DNA from: Candidatus Bipolaricaulota bacterium
Lineage (GTDB): Bacteria > Bipolaricaulota > Bipolaricaulia > UBA7950 > UBA9294
Direction: 5' to 3'
DNA: 36,106 nucleotides
Assembly: GCA_030606565.1 (NCBI GenBank)
Contig: JAUWGE010000002.1
Coordinates: forward strand, 1 to 36,106
Shown: in pieces, positions 8,096 through 15,583 of the stretch
Layout of the letters: every line of letters begins with the position of its first letter
Position numbering within the stretch: the first letter of the stretch is position 1
Made by a program: the position numbers and the translations under genes
Notes under the pieces: model-generated
What the model saw: the letters and a program-made list of their open reading frames with translations, nothing else
The model's database searches: none
What the model was told of the DNA's origin: nothing

Positions 8096-8501
8096 TACCT
8101 CTGCTTTCTATGCCTTGGCAGACGAGAGCGATCGAAATCATCCCCACGCTAGAAACCTTTATGGATCGCTTATCAGGGAGCAATTGGTGACCACGGATTA
8201 TATTTTACTTGAGTGTTGGTTCCTCATAGGAAACCGCCTAGAGAGAAGGATGGCGATAGAGTTCTGGGATGGGCTGCGTTCAGGGATCGTCGAGATGACC
8301 AAGGTTGAGTCACAGGACTTAAACCAAGCGCGTGAGATCATCAAAAGATTTTCCGATCAGGATTTCTCCCTGGTTGATGCCACTAGCTTCGCCGTGATGG
8401 AGCGGGAGGGGATCGAGCGGGCCTTCACGTTCGATCCTCATTTCCGGATCTACCGGTTCGGTAAGGGGAATAGACAATACTTCAGCGTAGTTCCGGAATG
8501 A
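8079..8501 (+). CDS. vapC: PIN-domain toxin VapC
   Basis: A 140-residue PIN-domain ribonuclease toxin beginning directly with the first strand, MKIFVDTSAFYALADESD. Metal-binding acids are D6, E45 in YILLECWFL, D100 in SLVDATSFAVME and D119 in FTFDPHFRIY. No ribosome binding site is separable because the start lies inside the antitoxin gene. It resembles the VapC at 5785 in several blocks (DESDxNH, LVTTDYIL, DATSFAVMER), so the two pairs may be duplicates that diverged. Confidence 0.92.
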   Translation: MKIFVDTSAFYALADESDRNHPHARNLYGSLIREQLVTTDYILLECWFLIGNRLERRMAIEFWDGLRSGIVEMTKVESQDLNQAREIIKRFSDQDFSLVDATSFAVMEREGIERAFTFDPHFRIYRFGKGNRQYFSVVPE

Positions 8502-8583
8502 AGACGATTCACGTCGTCGGCGCGAGACCGCACCACGAGATGGCGGCTGTGTCGCGCCAGGGATAACGTCGCACACCTGTCTG

Positions 8584-8640
8584 CCTTGCCTGCCTGTGCG
8601 TGTTCGTACGCAGACAGGTGGACGCGACAGGTAGGCAAGG
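8584..8640. repeat. Nested inverted repeat with CCTGCCTG/GCAGACAGG ends
   Basis: Outer arms CCTTGCCTGCCTGT (8584-8597) and ACAGGTAGGCAAGG (8627-8640) match at 13 of 14 positions. Inside, 8589-8618 is a 30-base unit starting CCTGCCTG and ending GCAGACAGG, with a stem closed by TGCGT/ACGCA. The same two ends bound the 19-base palindrome at 21856-21874. Confidence 0.75.
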
Positions 8641-8786
8641 TGCGACGCTACAAAAGCGCACTAGCGTCGGGCTTCATGCCCAACGTCCCGGAGTTCGCTT
8701 GCCTGTGCCGGAACGGCAAACAGGTCCCCGCCGGCGAGGGGCGTGCCCTTGTGAGAACCCATGTAGTCAGTACGAACAACAACCAA

Positions 8787-8864
8787 ATTCGCCTTTGGCG
8801 AATCTCCGCTTTCCTCCCACCAGTAAGCTTAAGGGTACAAAGCGGAGGCTCTTTATGAATTCGC
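8787..8864. repeat. Hairpin plus larger inverted repeat
   Basis: ATTCGCC-TTT-GGCGAAT (8787-8803) is a perfect 7-bp hairpin. Continuing from it, CTCCGCTTT (8804-8812) pairs perfectly with AAAGCGGAG (8839-8847), and ATTCGC recurs near 8859-8864, so the whole segment can fold as a larger structure. No poly-T run follows, so it is not an ordinary terminator. Confidence 0.65.
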
Positions 8865-8968
8865 ACTCGGGAGCAAGAGAGCAGGACCGCCAGATGGGTC
8901 ACTGCTATTCAGAGTCTGCCTGTCCAGGTAAGCTATCCGCGTATCTGGAAGAAGTAATTTGCTCTGAG

Positions 8969-8997
8969 TTGGCACGATGCAAGCCGTCGGATATAGT
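8969..8997 (+). promoter_or_regulatory. Promoter of the DUF433 gene
   Basis: TTGGCA at 8969-8974, a 17-base spacer and TATAGT at 8992-8997, about 50 bases before the first DUF433 start. The GGAGGTGGAG ribosome binding site is at about 9034-9043. Confidence 0.65.
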
Positions 8998-9046
8998 CTA
9001 ATAGAGATTGGTTGACCCCAGAGGGGATAGAGGTGGAGGTGGAGTA

Positions 9047-9280
9047 ATGAAAGGGCGAGAACTAGCAGATCGAATTGAGATCAATCCCAAGGTGATGATG
9101 GGTAAACCAGTGGTCAAAGGAACTCGGATACCCGTAGAGTTGATCTTAAGGAAGTTAAGCGGAGAAGCGACTGAAGAAGAGCTGCTGGATGCTTATCCTC
9201 ATCTGTCTCGTGAGGATATTCAAGCAGCTCTTGCCTATGCTGCGAAGGCACTGGCTTACGAAGAAACAATCGCCTTATAA
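9047..9280 (+). CDS. DUF433 protein (antitoxin-like), solitary
   Basis: A 77-residue DUF433 protein. The hallmark INPKVMMGKPVVKGTRIPVE is followed by EELLDAYPHLSREDIQAAL, a small winged-helix-like fold usually encoded beside DUF5615 PIN-like proteins, where it is presumed to be the antitoxin. ATG 9047 has GGAGGTGGAG a few bases upstream. No toxin gene follows: the next gene is a second DUF433, so this copy is an orphan or both share one partner. The last codons (ALAYEETIAL) recur as a relic at 9967-9996. Confidence 0.85.
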   Translation: MKGRELADRIEINPKVMMGKPVVKGTRIPVELILRKLSGEATEEELLDAYPHLSREDIQAALAYAAKALAYEETIAL

Positions 9281-9338
9281 CGCGAATGCGCTTTTTTATT
9301 ATAATGAAGCTTAAGTGTGGTCGAGGGAGAAGGTTCAC

Positions 9339-9569
9339 ATGGTGAAGATTGCTGATCGAATCATCATTGATCCTGAAATCTGCTTCGGGAAGCCCGTCAT
9401 TGAGGGCACAAGGATACCCGTGCACATGGTTCTAGAACTCTTGGGGGAAGGGTTGACGCCTCAGGAGATTATAGAGAAATGCTACTCCCACTTGAGGGAG
9501 GAGGACATCCTGGCCTGCATCCGCTATGCCAACTCTCTAGTGAAAAATGAAGAAATCTATGTGGCTTAG
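9339..9569 (+). CDS. DUF433 antitoxin of DUF433/DUF5615 pair
   Basis: A 76-residue DUF433 protein: IIIDPEICFGKPVIEGTRIP, then EIIEKCYSHLREEDILACI. It is clearly paralogous to the preceding gene. ATG 9339 has GAGGGAGAAGG upstream; an in-frame GTG at 9315 is also possible. TATAAT at 9300-9305, after a T-rich run that could end the previous transcript, suggests its own promoter, though no good -35 is visible. The toxin-like gene starts three bases after its stop, so the two are coupled. Confidence 0.88.
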   Translation: MVKIADRIIIDPEICFGKPVIEGTRIPVHMVLELLGEGLTPQEIIEKCYSHLREEDILACIRYANSLVKNEEIYVA

Positions 9570-9572
9570 CCA

Positions 9573-9935
9573 ATGGTCAAATTTCTAGCTGATGAGTGCA
9601 CCTTTGACTCAACGGTAGAGTTCCTCCGAAATGAGGGATGGGACGTCACAACGGTTAAGGAGATCGGGCTTCGGGGCGCGAAGGATCCCGAGGTTCTCAA
9701 TAAAGCTCAAGAGATGGAAGCCGTGCTTATCACACGGGATTCGGACTTCGGTGATGTTAGAAGATTTCTGCCATCAGCTTATCAGGGGGTCATCGTGTTG
9801 AAGATGACCTACCGCTCATCTAATGAGGTCCACGCTGTCTTGCGGAAGATGCTTCGGGAAGTGAAAGAGGATGAATTTGTAGGCACCTTATTTGTAGTAG
9901 ATCGCAATAAGTGGCGGACGCGGAGAAGGCCATAA
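9573..9935 (+). CDS. DUF5615 PIN-like protein (putative toxin)
   Basis: A 120-residue DUF5615 protein, a PIN-like nuclease fold related to the Mut7-C group. The N-terminal acids are in VKFLADECTF (D7, E8), and the second acidic cluster is LITRDSDFGDVR (D56, D58). The C-terminus is basic (NKWRTRRRP). Coupling to a DUF433 gene is the standard arrangement of this proposed TA family; nuclease activity is inferred from fold, not demonstrated here. Confidence 0.88.
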   Translation: MVKFLADECTFDSTVEFLRNEGWDVTTVKEIGLRGAKDPEVLNKAQEMEAVLITRDSDFGDVRRFLPSAYQGVIVLKMTYRSSNEVHAVLRKMLREVKEDEFVGTLFVVDRNKWRTRRRP

Positions 9936-9966
9936 TCGATAAGGAACTCCAGGGGAGTGTAAAGTA

Positions 9967-9996
9967 TTAGCTTACGAAGCGGCGATTGCCTTATAA
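9967..9996 (+). pseudogene. 3'-end relic of a DUF433 gene
   Basis: The codons at 9967-9996 read LAYEAAIAL-stop, matching the end of the DUF433 gene that stops at 9280 (LAYEETIAL-stop), with similar bases just after the stop. Only about ten codons remain, immediately after the DUF5615 gene. This points to recombination between DUF433 copies or loss of a third copy. Confidence 0.7.
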
Positions 9997-10075
9997 CCCG
10001 ATCGTGCTTCCCTGCTAATGAAAGCTATGGCCTCGCCAAGGCTGTCTGGTAATACTGTGCAAAAGGAGAATTTAA

Positions 10076-11023
10076 TTGTCTCAGTTGTATTTGGTTACCG
10101 GTGGGGCTGGTTTTATCGGTTCACACCTGGTTGAAGAATTGGCGAATGAGGGCCAGAGGACCAGAGTACTCGATAATCTCTCCACGGGGAAGAAGGAGAA
10201 TCTTGAGCCTTTCCTTTCAAAGATTGAGTTTATCGAAGGCGACATCCGAGATTTAGAGCTCCTTCGACAGGCGATGGATAGTGTAGACTATGTTCTCCAC
10301 CAAGCCGCTATACCCTCTGTGCCTCGGTCCGTGGAGGATCCCTTAACCACCAACTCTGCGAATGTCGATGGAACGCTCAATGTCCTTTTGGCGGCGCGGG
10401 ATGCTGGAGTCAAGCGTGTGGTCTACGCCTCCTCATCCTCAATTTACGGGGACTCCCCTGAGCTCCCGAAGCAGGAGACCATGACCCCGGAACCATGCTC
10501 ACCGTATGCTGTGAGCAAACTCGCAGGAGAACTCTATTGCCAGGTCTTCCACCGGGTTTACGGGTTAGAAACAGTCTGCCTTCGCTACTTCAATATCTTT
10601 GGGCCCAGGCAAGATCCAAACTCGCAGTACTCCGGGGTAGTGGCTAAGTTCATTACATCCTTACTCGACGGGAAGGAAGTGACGATCTTCGGGGATGGGG
10701 AGCAATCCCGCGATTTCACCTACGTTGAGAATGTGGTAGAGGCTAACCTTCTGGCAGTAAAGGCCGATGGTGTTTCCGGGAGAGTGTTTAACATCGCTTG
10801 TGGAGATCGGCTCTCAGTCAACGAGTTAGCACGGTTGTTGGCAGAGATTGTGGGCGCAGATCCGCAGCTTGAACCGCGGTACGCCACACCACGTCCCGGA
10901 GACGTTCTTCACTCCCAAGCGGACATTTTAAAAGCAAAAGAGCTTTTGGGCTATGAAGTTGAAGTTGTCACCCGCGAGGGCTTGGAGCGGACGGTGGAGT
11001 GGTATAAACTGAGACTGGGATAG
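10076..11023 (+). CDS. wbpP: UDP-GlcNAc/UDP-GlcNAcA 4-epimerase, WbpP-like
   Basis: Extended-type SDR epimerase of 315 residues. The NAD-binding motif TGGAGFIG is at 8-15 and the catalytic triad comprises a Ser in ASSSSIYGD plus Y144 and K148 in SPYAVSKLAGE. The blocks DSPELPKQE, LRYFNIFGPRQDPNSQYSGV and FGDGEQSRDFTYVENVVEANL resemble WbpP/TviC UDP-GlcNAc 4-epimerases more than GalE. TTG 10076 is preceded by AAAAGGAGAA at 10061-10070. Together with the WbpA-type dehydrogenase it would interconvert Glc and Gal forms of a UDP-HexNAc or its uronate. A decayed copy of its 5' end lies at 6253. Confidence 0.88.
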   Translation: MSQLYLVTGGAGFIGSHLVEELANEGQRTRVLDNLSTGKKENLEPFLSKIEFIEGDIRDLELLRQAMDSVDYVLHQAAIPSVPRSVEDPLTTNSANVDGTLNVLLAARDAGVKRVVYASSSSIYGDSPELPKQETMTPEPCSPYAVSKLAGELYCQVFHRVYGLETVCLRYFNIFGPRQDPNSQYSGVVAKFITSLLDGKEVTIFGDGEQSRDFTYVENVVEANLLAVKADGVSGRVFNIACGDRLSVNELARLLAEIVGADPQLEPRYATPRPGDVLHSQADILKAKELLGYEVEVVTREGLERTVEWYKLRLG

Positions 11024-11036
11024 GGGGAGGAGACTG

Positions 11037-11438
11037 GTGAAAAACCTCAAGGTGGGGCTAAGGTGGCTTGCTCAGGCAGAGGCAGACTTAAAGACGGCTA
11101 AGGACTGCCGCGATGATGGAAATTATTACGCATCAGCCTTCTTCTCCCAGCAATCTGCGGAGAAAGCTATAAAAGGCTTTTTATACTCTAAAGGATTCAG
11201 GGCAATCGTAACCCACTCCGTAGTTGAGCTGCTCAGGGAGGCCGCGAAATCGGCGGGACCGTTCAAAGAATTAATCGACTATGGCAAGGAGCTGGACAGG
11301 CACTACATCGGCTCAAGATATCCCAACTTTTACCCCGCAGGAGCTCCCTACGAGTATTACACCAAGGAGATGGCAGAGAAATGCTCAAACTACGCAGAGT
11401 CGATATTGAAAGAAGCGAGGAAGTATTTAAGAGGATAG
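11037..11438 (+). CDS. HEPN-domain protein of a HEPN/MNT pair
   Basis: A 133-residue all-helical HEPN protein: WLAQAEADLKTAKDCRD, AFFSQQSAEKAIKGFLY, then THSVVELLREA and the C-terminal block RHYIGSRYPNFYPAGAPYEYY. HEPN proteins paired with MNT nucleotidyltransferases act as ribonuclease toxins silenced by modification, or as the substrate of the MNT; which applies here is unknown. GTG 11037 follows GGGGAGGAG. It overlaps the MNT gene by 58 bases. Two halves of a different HEPN gene survive as relics at 12942 and 21973. Confidence 0.88.
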   Translation: MKNLKVGLRWLAQAEADLKTAKDCRDDGNYYASAFFSQQSAEKAIKGFLYSKGFRAIVTHSVVELLREAAKSAGPFKELIDYGKELDRHYIGSRYPNFYPAGAPYEYYTKEMAEKCSNYAESILKEARKYLRG

Positions 11439-11737
11439 AGGAATATAAGAAGAAAGTGATCGAGAAGCTAGATCCAATGGCCTTGATCCTCTTCGGTTCC
11501 TTTGCAAAAGAGGATATCAACGAAGGATCTGATGTGGACTTCGCCGTGATCGCCGACTTTAGGGAAGGATTTCTCGATAGGATCAAGACCTTAATGGAAT
11601 TAAACGATGATCCAAGGCTGCCTCTAGAGCCTGTGGGGTATACCCCTGCCGAGTTTAGAAAGATGAAGGAGGAGGGTAATCCTTTCATCCTAGAAGTTCT
11701 CAGGAGTGGCAAGGTCCTCTATGGCAAGGTGCCCTAA
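11381..11737 (+). CDS. MNT-type nucleotidyltransferase
   Basis: A 118-residue minimal nucleotidyltransferase. The signature ILFGSFAKEDINEGSDVDFAV contains the G-S pair (39-40) and the D-x-D metal site (D51, D53). MNT proteins are the antitoxin-like partner of HEPN, and some AMPylate it. The overlap of 58 bases is long but the only alternative starts (GTG codons just before the motif) would remove the first helix. It also overlaps the start of the next glycosyltransferase by 17 bases, so the TA pair is transcriptionally embedded in the sugar operon. Confidence 0.88.
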   Translation: MLKLRRVDIERSEEVFKRIEEYKKKVIEKLDPMALILFGSFAKEDINEGSDVDFAVIADFREGFLDRIKTLMELNDDPRLPLEPVGYTPAEFRKMKEEGNPFILEVLRSGKVLYGKVP

Positions 11738-12893
11738 AACCGGGATAAAAGTCCTCCAGCTCGCGGCGGTCGATGTTACGGTCAAGTTCTTAATTTTGCC
11801 GTTGATCGATCGGTTGCTTGAGGAAGGCTATGAGGTGCATGTCGCCTGTTCTTCTGGGCGCCACCTTGAATACCTCCACAGCAAAGGCCACACTGTTCAT
11901 GCAATACCGATCACTCGACGGCTTGCACCGTTCTCGAATCTCAAGTCCCTCTTCAGACTCTACCGACTGATGCGAAGGGAGCGATTCGACATCGTGCATG
12001 TGCATACCCCGGTTGCTGCTGCACTCGGCCGGATCGCTTCCAAGCTCGCGCGGGTGCCGATCGTCATCTACACCGCACATGGCTTCTACTTCCACGACCT
12101 GATGCCCCGTTGGAGGAGGCGGCTCATTATCTGGATCGAACGGTGTTTAGGAAGATGTTGTACCGAGATGCTCTTCTCCCAAAGCGCGGAAGATGCGAAG
12201 ACCGCCATCCAGGAGAGGATCATGCCTGAAGATAAGGTTGTCTATATCGGGAATGGTGTTTCCCTTGAGGCCTTTGGTCTTCCCCCCAACCCGAGCTTGC
12301 GGGCGGAGCTGGGGCTCGACAAAAAAGACAAGATTGTCGGCTTTATTGGGCGCCTGGTGCAAGAGAAGGGCGTCCTAGAGCTCCTTGAAGCGATGCAACA
12401 GGTGGTAGGAGAGGTCCCTGAGGCGAAACTGTTGGTTGTTGGTGACACCTTGATGAGCGACCGCGACCGCCGGGTAACAGAGCACATCAAGGAGTTCATT
12501 GAGCGCGTGAAGTTGCAAAACGTTATCAGGTTCGTTGGATTTCGTGAGGACATCCCCCATCTGCTGGCGATCATGGACCTGTTCGTGCTCCCTTCACACC
12601 GCGAGGGAATGCCAAGAACCATCTTGGAGGCGATGGCTGCAGGAAAACCCGTGGTAGCCACGAACATCCGTGGCTGCTGTGAAGAGGTTGTTCACGGGGT
12701 CACAGGGCTGTTGGTTCCTGTTGGAGACCCAGACGCCCTAGCTGACGCTATTCTAAGGGTACTCTCCGATGAGGAGTTGGCTTCCAGGATGGGGGAAGCG
12801 GGGCGAAAGCGCGTCGAGGAAGAATTCGATGAAAAACTGGTATTGGAACGACAGTCAAAAGTTTATCATCAACTGGTGGCACAATATTTTTAA
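11721..12893 (+). CDS. GT4 glycosyltransferase, CapM/PglA-like
   Basis: GT-B glycosyltransferase of about 390 residues. N-terminal acceptor domain: KVLQLAAVDVTVKFLILPL, then DIVHVHTPVAAALGRIA and YTAHGFYFHDLMP, wording typical of the CapM/PglA group. C-terminal donor domain: GFIGRLVQEKG, then SHREGMPRTILEAMAAG with the two glutamates of the E-x7-E motif. ATG 11721 has AAGG six bases upstream; a GTG at 11706 would add five residues. It probably adds an early sugar onto the undecaprenyl-diphosphate primer made by the phosphoglycosyl transferases downstream. Confidence 0.9.
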   Translation: MARCPKTGIKVLQLAAVDVTVKFLILPLIDRLLEEGYEVHVACSSGRHLEYLHSKGHTVHAIPITRRLAPFSNLKSLFRLYRLMRRERFDIVHVHTPVAAALGRIASKLARVPIVIYTAHGFYFHDLMPRWRRRLIIWIERCLGRCCTEMLFSQSAEDAKTAIQERIMPEDKVVYIGNGVSLEAFGLPPNPSLRAELGLDKKDKIVGFIGRLVQEKGVLELLEAMQQVVGEVPEAKLLVVGDTLMSDRDRRVTEHIKEFIERVKLQNVIRFVGFREDIPHLLAIMDLFVLPSHREGMPRTILEAMAAGKPVVATNIRGCCEEVVHGVTGLLVPVGDPDALADAILRVLSDEELASRMGEAGRKRVEEEFDEKLVLERQSKVYHQLVAQYF

Positions 12894-12941
12894 AGCGTGT
12901 AAGATAATCAACGACATACTGTTCGTAGTTCAGGAGGCAGG

Positions 12942-13083
12942 ATGCCGAGCCGACTATGCTGACTGGCTCAAGCAGGCCAAACGAGACCTTCAGCATGCAC
13001 GACATGCTCTTAAGGATCGTGACTTTGAGTGGGCCTGTTTCGCTGCTCATCAAGCGGCAGAGAAGGCCGTAAAGGCCTTATAG
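12942..13083 (+). pseudogene. N-terminal half of a HEPN gene, frameshifted
   Basis: AGGAGG at 12932-12937 is correctly placed for ATG 12942, but the HEPN reading frame begins only after one extra base near 12950. Removing one C gives M-P-S-DYADWLKQAKRDL, followed by ARHALKDRDFEWACFAAHQ and AAEKAVKAL. TAG at 13081-13083 ends it in the middle of the domain, before the HSV and RYPN blocks. From 13084 to 13278 no gene is recognisable apart from an inverted repeat GGTTCTG/CAGAACC (13085, 13123). A matching C-terminal half is found at 21973. Confidence 0.85.
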
Positions 13084-13278
13084 TGGTTCTGGGAATTTCT
13101 TGGACTCCATCTGATCGAGACTCAGAACCCTGCGCGATCGGCTGGATTGCCATCGGGCAGAGCAGTCCTCTGATTGCAGAGGATGAAGAGCGCCAGGGGG
13201 GACCAGAGGTTGTCTTGAGCATGGTGACTTGCTACCCTAGAGGTGCCATTAAATCATCGGCCTAAAGGAGGGGGCAAT

Positions 13279-13545
13279 ATGCCCTTGAGATTGATTAGAA
13301 CCGAGAGAACAAGCGAGGAAGATCTGCAAAGGTTCAAGGCGGATCAGGAGGACTTTGAGTGGCTTGTCAGGCATTCGCGAGAGATTGAAGAGCAATCTAA
13401 GGGGAAATATATCGCTGTCGTGAATAAAGAGGTCTTTGTGGGAGATAGCTTTGAGGAAGCGGAGCAGAAGGCTAAGGCAAAATATCCGGAGCGCGATCCC
13501 TATGTGGAATTCATCCCGCTGAAGCCGCGGGTGATGGTTCTATGA
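13279..13545 (+). CDS. DUF5678 family protein
   Basis: An 88-residue protein of the DUF5678 type. An N-terminal charged helical region (ERTSEEDLQRFKADQEDF) precedes the conserved core EEQSKGKYIAVVNKEVFVGD, SFEEAEQKAKAKYPERDPYV and a final strand. ATG 13279 is preceded by AAAGGAGGGGG. Its stop overlaps the next start as ATGA, so the two proteins are made together. DUF5678 has no established function. Coupling to a retropepsin-like protease suggests a partner, substrate or inhibitor role, which is only inference. Confidence 0.8.
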   Translation: MPLRLIRTERTSEEDLQRFKADQEDFEWLVRHSREIEEQSKGKYIAVVNKEVFVGDSFEEAEQKAKAKYPERDPYVEFIPLKPRVMVL

Positions 13546-13988
13546 TCTTCCACGGCCGATACCGCTATAACAACAGGGCCCATCGCCCATTCTTAACTGC
13601 GTATGTGTTATCCGCCGATGATAGGTGGATGAAATATTCCTTTCTCATCGATACAGGGGCTGATGAGACCTTTTTCCATTATCGGAGCATTAACATCCTA
13701 GGGATCGATACCTCCCAGCTAGAGATACTCGATGATGTCGGTGGTGTCGGGGGGTATGGTATCCCCTACTTCCATTGGAACACGGAGATCAAGCTCATCG
13801 CTCCTGAGGGCACCAAGATATTTGGCGGGGAAGTTAATGTCTTCTTGGACCCACATGCGACAGATGTTCCCCTGCTAGGAAGGGATGTTTTGGACACCTT
13901 CGTCGCCATTTTCGACAAGGGTAAAGATGATGTGATCCTGCTCGATCAGCCGGATAGCTATCGAATCAAGCGCTCTCTTGAAAGATGA
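13542..13988 (+). CDS. Retropepsin-like aspartic protease
   Basis: A 148-residue single-domain aspartic protease of the retropepsin (clan AA) fold. The active-site strand is YSFLIDTGADETFF with D37-T-G, and the second hallmark, the hydrophobic-hydrophobic-Gly strand, is PLLGRDVLDTF at 110-120. One D-T-G per chain means it must dimerise to act. No signal peptide is seen, so it should be cytoplasmic. Start and stop overlap both neighbours by four bases (ATGA), placing it between DUF5678 and a phosphoglycosyl transferase. Natural substrates of bacterial members of this type are mostly unknown. Confidence 0.82.
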   Translation: MIFHGRYRYNNRAHRPFLTAYVLSADDRWMKYSFLIDTGADETFFHYRSINILGIDTSQLEILDDVGGVGGYGIPYFHWNTEIKLIAPEGTKIFGGEVNVFLDPHATDVPLLGRDVLDTFVAIFDKGKDDVILLDQPDSYRIKRSLER

Positions 13989-14647
13989 AGGGTTCCATCG
14001 GTTTGCCTGCTCAGCTAATTCTAAAACGGCTTGTCGATATCCTGATAAGCCTCATCGGCTTGATTCTGCTGGGAGTTCCCTTTGCCCTAATTGCCCTGGC
14101 GATCAAGCTCGACTCCAAGGGGCCGGTGTTCTTTCGACAGGAGCGGGTGGGGAAGGACGGGAAGCTATTCAAGGTTTGGAAGTTTCGTACCATGATTGGA
14201 GAGGCTATCAAACACGGTTTGGGATTCAACGTGGCTCAAGATGATCCTCGCATCACGCGTGTTGGAAGAGCGCTCCGACACTGGGGGATAGATGAGCTAC
14301 CGCAGTTGATCAATGTCTTAACGGGTGAAATGAGCTTGGTTGGACCGCGTCCTACCTTACAGTACCAAGTTGAGCACTACAACGGTTTCCAACGTCGCAG
14401 GCTTAAGATGAAACCAGGGATTACTAGCCTGGCCGTGGTATCAGGACGAAACGCGCTTTCTTGGAAGGAGCGCATCAAGCTCGATGTCTGGTACGTCGAG
14501 AACTGGTCTCTCGGGCTGCTCGACCTCAAGATCCTTCTCAAGACACTCTGGGTCATCCTCGTTACACACCAAGGCCTCTACGGAGCGGATGGAATCAACG
14601 ATCCGTTTGTGGAACCGCCTCAGGAGAGAACGCACCGTGAGGGGTGA
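13985..14647 (+). CDS. Polyprenyl-phosphate sugar-1-P transferase, copy 1
   Basis: Monotopic phosphoglycosyl transferase (bacterial sugar transferase, PglC/WcaJ C-domain type) that loads the first sugar phosphate onto undecaprenyl phosphate at the inner membrane. A re-entrant membrane helix at about 11-40 is followed by KGPVFFRQERVGKDGKLF, KFRTM, the catalytic D103-E104 in GIDELPQLINVLTGEMSLVG and PRP. It has 220 residues and no N-terminal multi-TM domain. The conserved GITGW(A)xxNGR block reads GITSLAVVSGR, losing GW, which is odd since copy 2 at 17994 keeps GITGWALINGR. ATGA overlap with the protease gene and GTGA overlap with a short ORF after it. Confidence 0.9.
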   Translation: MKGSIGLPAQLILKRLVDILISLIGLILLGVPFALIALAIKLDSKGPVFFRQERVGKDGKLFKVWKFRTMIGEAIKHGLGFNVAQDDPRITRVGRALRHWGIDELPQLINVLTGEMSLVGPRPTLQYQVEHYNGFQRRRLKMKPGITSLAVVSGRNALSWKERIKLDVWYVENWSLGLLDLKILLKTLWVILVTHQGLYGADGINDPFVEPPQERTHREG

Positions 14648-14754
14648 CTCTAAAGGGTTCGCTTCTCTGGACCCATGCAAAGCTGCTCCAACGAGTGCTT
14701 GGAGATGAGGAGATCTCAGCCTTTCGTCCCTTCCGGTCTGTATGGGGTGTATAA
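14644..14754 (+). CDS. Short ORF or gene-end relic, 36 codons
   Basis: GTG 14644 overlaps the upstream TGA (GTGA) and opens a frame of 36 codons including THAKLLQRVLGDEEISAFRP and ending WGV-stop. The composition looks like real protein rather than random sequence, and the position fits operon coupling, but I do not recognise it. It could be the last part of a deleted sugar gene fused to a new start. Its stop lies within a TATAAT (14750-14755) that might serve the next gene. Confidence 0.35.
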   Translation: MTLKGSLLWTHAKLLQRVLGDEEISAFRPFRSVWGV

Positions 14755-14825
14755 TGGTTTTGGTGGTCCACGAAAGCGGGTTTGTAATGGGAAGTGTGAG
14801 GATCGCAGTTCCAGGACGGGGTAGA

Positions 14826-15542
14826 ATGAACAAGAGTAACATGATGCAGCCGCGGCGCCCGAGGCACATGCCTGAGTACGCCGAGGCCTGTCTGCAGGCT
14901 CTGGCAGCCAGAAAGCTGGGAGAGATTCTCTCCTTGGGCGGTGCTTTTGGTCTGTCTCATTACTTTGACTACCGTTCCACCCACGACGTGGATGCCTGGT
15001 GGGTTCCCGAGGCCACTTCCGAGCGCCAGCGCCGGGTGATCGAGGTGATTGAAGCGACGCTTCAATCCTTTGGGGAGGTGAAGATACGTACTTGGGGCGA
15101 CGTGGTCAGTGTTGAACTACTGCACGCCGGGAAAACGGCCTTTAGCTTCCAAGTCGCGCATCGTTCTGCCCAATTGGAGCCGTCCGTACCGGCAGGATGG
15201 ACAGACGTGCTCCTTGATAGCTTCCCCGATTTGCTGGCGAGCAAGATGGTGGCCTTAGTCGAACGCGGCGCACCGCGAGATTTTCGTGACATCTATACGC
15301 TGTGTAAGGCCGGCCTGACAACGCCGCAGCAGTGTTGGGAGCTATGGCGGCGTCGCCAACGGTTGGCTGACAGCGACACGGATAGTGTCCGTGCCCGATT
15401 GGCCATCGAGACACATCTAACCCGCATTGCCCAGCACCGTCCTTTAAGACAGATCGACGACCCCAAACAGCGGACAGAAGCGCAGCAAGTGCGAGCCTGG
15501 TTTACGGAGGAGTTCCTGGATGCACTCACTAAACACTCCTGA
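14826..15542 (+). CDS. AbiEii/AbiGii-type nucleotidyltransferase
   Basis: A 238-residue nucleotidyltransferase of the AbiEii toxin superfamily. The glycine-rich start of the NTase core is ILSLGGAFGLSHYFDYR (GG at 38-39), the metal site is THDVDAWW (D54-x-D56), and the C-terminal helical part holds LLASKMVALVERGAPRDFRD, equivalent to the conserved K...RDFxD region. AbiEii proteins transfer nucleotides to RNA (often tRNA) and act as toxins with an AbiEi-type antitoxin; no AbiEi winged-helix gene is adjacent. ATG 14826 is preferred for its position next to GGGGTAGA and near the start of homology; ORF starts further upstream look random. An IS-bearing element lies between it and the next ORF. Confidence 0.8.
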   Translation: MNKSNMMQPRRPRHMPEYAEACLQALAARKLGEILSLGGAFGLSHYFDYRSTHDVDAWWVPEATSERQRRVIEVIEATLQSFGEVKIRTWGDVVSVELLHAGKTAFSFQVAHRSAQLEPSVPAGWTDVLLDSFPDLLASKMVALVERGAPRDFRDIYTLCKAGLTTPQQCWELWRRRQRLADSDTDSVRARLAIETHLTRIAQHRPLRQIDDPKQRTEAQQVRAWFTEEFLDALTKHS

Positions 15543-15583
15543 ACGGAGATGGATTGACGGAGCTTGATACCGGGTGCACAATG

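Larger units (their letters stand above)
8502..8968. other. Palindrome-rich stretch without a gene
   Basis: Several overlapping frames are open here (for example 8600-9001), but none has a ribosome binding site or a recognisable product, and the openness comes from GC-rich inverted repeats. Besides the two repeats listed separately there are TGCCG-GAA-CGGCA near 8706-8718 and a CCCC/GGGG stem near 8726-8742. Probably a decayed or non-coding structured segment between two TA modules. Confidence 0.5.

Noticed and set aside
8586-9001. Overlapping ORFs of 84-133 codons
   Set aside because: They are open because of palindromic GC-rich sequence; all frames look alike and none has start signals or a family.
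9281-9297. Terminator GCGAATGCGC plus T-run after the first DUF433 gene
   Set aside because: The stem has only three pairs, too weak to call despite the T6 run.
14742-14825. N-terminal extension of the AbiEii-type protein
   Set aside because: The upstream 28 codons look random and overlap a possible -10 element; ATG 14826 fits the family start.
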